DNA of 64,000 nt from an uncultured Clostridia bacterium (GTDB lineage Bacteria > Bacillota > Clostridia > Christensenellales > QALW01). Numbering within the stretch: the first letter of the stretch is position 1; every line of letters begins with the position of its first letter. The position numbers and the translations under genes were made by a program. Shown here piece after piece: positions 62,479 through 64,000 of the stretch. The notes below the pieces were generated by a model. That model searched no databases. It worked only from the letters and a program-made list of their open reading frames with translations, and was not told the origin of the DNA. The stretch spans positions 1 to 64,000 of the forward strand of contig CAKRZX010000009.1 of the NCBI GenBank assembly GCA_934434555.1. The letters are read 5' to 3'.

Positions 62479-64000
62479 TTAAAGAGACTGTTTTTTCTTA
62501 ACAACAACGGCTGCCGCGGCAAGCGACGCAAGCACAAGCGTTACGGCGGTGGCGGTCAGGGCAACGTCGCTCGTGCCCACCGGTTTATTCTTTTTGGGAA
62601 TTTCAACGCCCTCTTTTTTGAACCCGCAAACGGTGCACTCTTCGTGTTTAAGACCCGTTTCGGTTTCGGTGGGTTCGCGGTCGGTCACCCATTTGAACGT
62701 GTGTCCCGTGGCTTCGATTTCGCGGGATTCCTTTTTGGCATCGCAATTCTTACAGTGAATGGATTCTTCACCTTTCCCGGTGCAGGTAGGCTTTTTGTCA
62801 ACGGTGTACTCGCTGTTCCACTCGTGGGGAACTTTTTCAAGCATACTTACCTCGCCCGCCTTGTCGCAGCGAATGCAGTGCTGTGACTCATATCCCTCTT
62901 CGGTACAGGTGGGTTCTTTGTCAACGGTAAAAGTCTCGCTCCAAATATGTCCGTCAAGAACGTCCTCGCAGATGTTTGAAAGAACCTCTTTGCGCTTCAA
63001 TCCTTTTATTGAATCATCTTCCGTGCCTTCCTGTGTTGCAGAAAGGCCAGAATTGTTTTCTATGTCATAAGAGCAGTTTCCGACCTCGCCCGAGGACGAA
63101 TACATAAAGCCGCAAGCCGGGGGATTTCCGGATTCCATAGTAATTCTGCTTACAGTGTGGCAGTTTTCAATTGCCGCCGCTGATGCCTCACCGGCGAAAC
63201 CGCCTACGCGCAAGTTGGGGTCGTTCCAATTTTCATTGCCGGTAACGTCATTATAAATATTACCGTATGCGGCGCAGTTTTGAATTTCCGTATATTCAGC
63301 ATATCCTATAAAACCGCCCGCACGCCAATCATGAGCGGTTATATTAACAGCAGCAGTGCAGTGAGAGAAAGTCGATGCTCCCTTAGGGTCTTGATATATG
63401 CATGAACCTGACTCTCCTACAAATCCGCCAAGCGCCCACGCTCCGTCTATCTTACCGGTTGCTGAACAATATTCATATGTGCTTCCACAGTCCAATCCTA
63501 CAAAACCGCCGGAATTTGTTACGTTTGATATTTCAACATCGGTTGCTTTGCAGTTCCTAACCGTTATACGGCTGACACTACCAAACATACCGCCCGCCAT
63601 TGCAGAGCCATTGGCATGAGCGTGTTCTGTCCTGCCCGAAACGGAAATGTTGTCGAACTCACATTTGCTGCCCTCGCTTATAAGTATAAATCCGGCAAGA
63701 ATTCCCGCATTTGATTCTTCAAGCCCCGACACATCGAAATAAACACGCGCATTTTCAATTGTTAAATCCCTTGCGCCCGCAACAAAGTTTTTGCTGGAAT
63801 TTCTGATATTTCCGAACAAGCCGGCACTGCTTTTATCGGTGGTTTCGTCAACAATAAGCCCTGTTATCTTCTTATCATTACCGTCTAAAAAACCGTTAAA
63901 ACTGTTTGATGTAGTGGCACTGCCGAGATACCAGGTAAATACGCCGATAGGATTCCACCTGTGGGCGGAAAGGTCAATATCGCTTTCAAGGCGGAAATAC
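62479..64000 (-). CDS. GLUG-type cell-surface protein with cysteine-rich repeats, 5' end outside the window
   Basis: At least 506 residues; the frame stays open to the window edge (the internal TTG at 63819 is not a start). The visible part begins with DIDLSAHRWNPIGVF and continues with repeated Gly-rich segments of the GLUG/beta-helix type (SGGFVGLDCGSTYEYC, ALGGFVGESG, RAGGFIGYAEYTEIQNCAAYG, RVGGFAGEASAAAIENC). Then come three about 37-residue repeats of the type TVDKKPTCTGKGEESIHC with CxxC (the third lacks its first Cys), and a C-terminal transmembrane helix (VALTATAVTLVLASLAAAAVVV) with KKK. No LPXTG motif. It probably is a membrane-anchored adhesin or polymer-binding surface protein. 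Confidence 0.85.
   Translation of the reverse strand, partial: YFRLESDIDLSAHRWNPIGVFTWYLGSATTSNSFNGFLDGNDKKITGLIVDETTDKSSAGLFGNIRNSSKNFVAGARDLTIENARVYFDVSGLEESNAGILAGFILISEGSKCEFDNISVSGRTEHAHANGSAMAGGMFGSVSRITVRNCKATDVEISNVTNSGGFVGLDCGSTYEYCSATGKIDGAWALGGFVGESGSCIYQDPKGASTFSHCTAAVNITAHDWRAGGFIGYAEYTEIQNCAAYGNIYNDVTGNENWNDPNLRVGGFAGEASAAAIENCHTVSRITMESGNPPACGFMYSSSGEVGNCSYDIENNSGLSATQEGTEDDSIKGLKRKEVLSNICEDVLDGHIWSETFTVDKEPTCTEEGYESQHCIRCDKAGEVSMLEKVPHEWNSEYTVDKKPTCTGKGEESIHCKNCDAKKESREIEATGHTFKWVTDREPTETETGLKHEECTVCGFKKEGVEIPKKNKPVGTSDVALTATAVTLVLASLAAAAVVVKKKQSL

Noticed and set aside
1..64000. tRNA, rRNA, tmRNA and riboswitches
   Set aside because: No T-arm-like GGTTCGAATCC sequence or conserved riboswitch core was recognised by eye on either strand. 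A covariance-model scan was not possible here and could overturn this.

Overview
This window looks like a chromosomal segment of an uncultured low-to-moderate GC Firmicute of the class Clostridia, probably from a gut or similar polysaccharide-rich habitat. The evidence is the gene content (HemZ-type radical SAM protein, DivIVA-like protein, PncB-Lgt-IspE neighbours, bifunctional Rel, long RecJ, MutSL-MiaAB block), textbook sigma-A-type promoters, strong GGAGG-type ribosome binding sites and many intracellular or surface glycoside hydrolases. No phage, plasmid, CRISPR array, rRNA or tRNA gene was recognised.

Layout. 0.2-3.1 kb: two tandem paralogous glycosidase-like genes (one secreted and membrane anchored, one without signal peptide). 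3.2-9.6 kb: a small metallopeptidase and a glycogen operon glgA-glgP-GH13 amylase, with two perfect 16-bp ParB sites (parS) at 3818 and 5551. 9.8-15 kb (+ strand): phosphodiester glycosidase, comM, tldD, pmbA, closed by a strong terminator. 15.1-21.5 kb (- strand): ispE-lgt-pncB-divIVA-like-propeller-M42 peptidase, mostly with overlapping stops and starts. 21.6-34.2 kb: glycan utilisation region with a large GH106-like hydrolase, an AraC regulator, a divergent ROK kinase-SIS isomerase-GH2 operon, a 228-bp repeat array and a second operon of two Gfo/Idh/MocA oxidoreductases plus an unrecognised 562-residue protein. No sugar transporter is present here. 34.3-38.9 kb: gltX, an aldo/keto reductase, recF and dnaN. 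38.9-39.2 kb: an intergenic region with DnaA boxes and an AT-rich stretch, a candidate replication origin, but without dnaA beside it. 39.2-47.9 kb (+): miaB-mutS-mutL-miaA, then a uronate-type reductase and KDPG aldolase. 48.3-60.7 kb (-): trxA, aspS, hisS, hemZ, a glyoxalase II-like hydrolase, relA/spoT, recJ, secF and secD. 60.9-64 kb: a small membrane protein, a DUF2493 (SLOG) gene broken by a 275-bp inverted-repeat element with TA target duplication, and the C-terminal part of a GLUG-type surface protein that runs off the window.

The most unusual observations are: (1) the secD/secF pair keeps the normal fold and topology but lacks the conserved transmembrane aspartates and partner residues used for proton-driven translocation; (2) a non-autonomous IS630/mariner-like element (MITE) cleanly interrupts a SLOG-family gene, with the pre-insertion reading frame recoverable; (3) the dnaN-recF/miaB intergenic region looks like oriC without dnaA, with further DnaA-box groups at 47.2 and 60.7 kb and two parS sites, one inside the GH13 coding sequence; (4) well-formed operators (direct or inverted repeats) sit at the glycan-operon promoters. 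Promoter, operator and origin calls are made by eye; they are inference from motif and spacing only.
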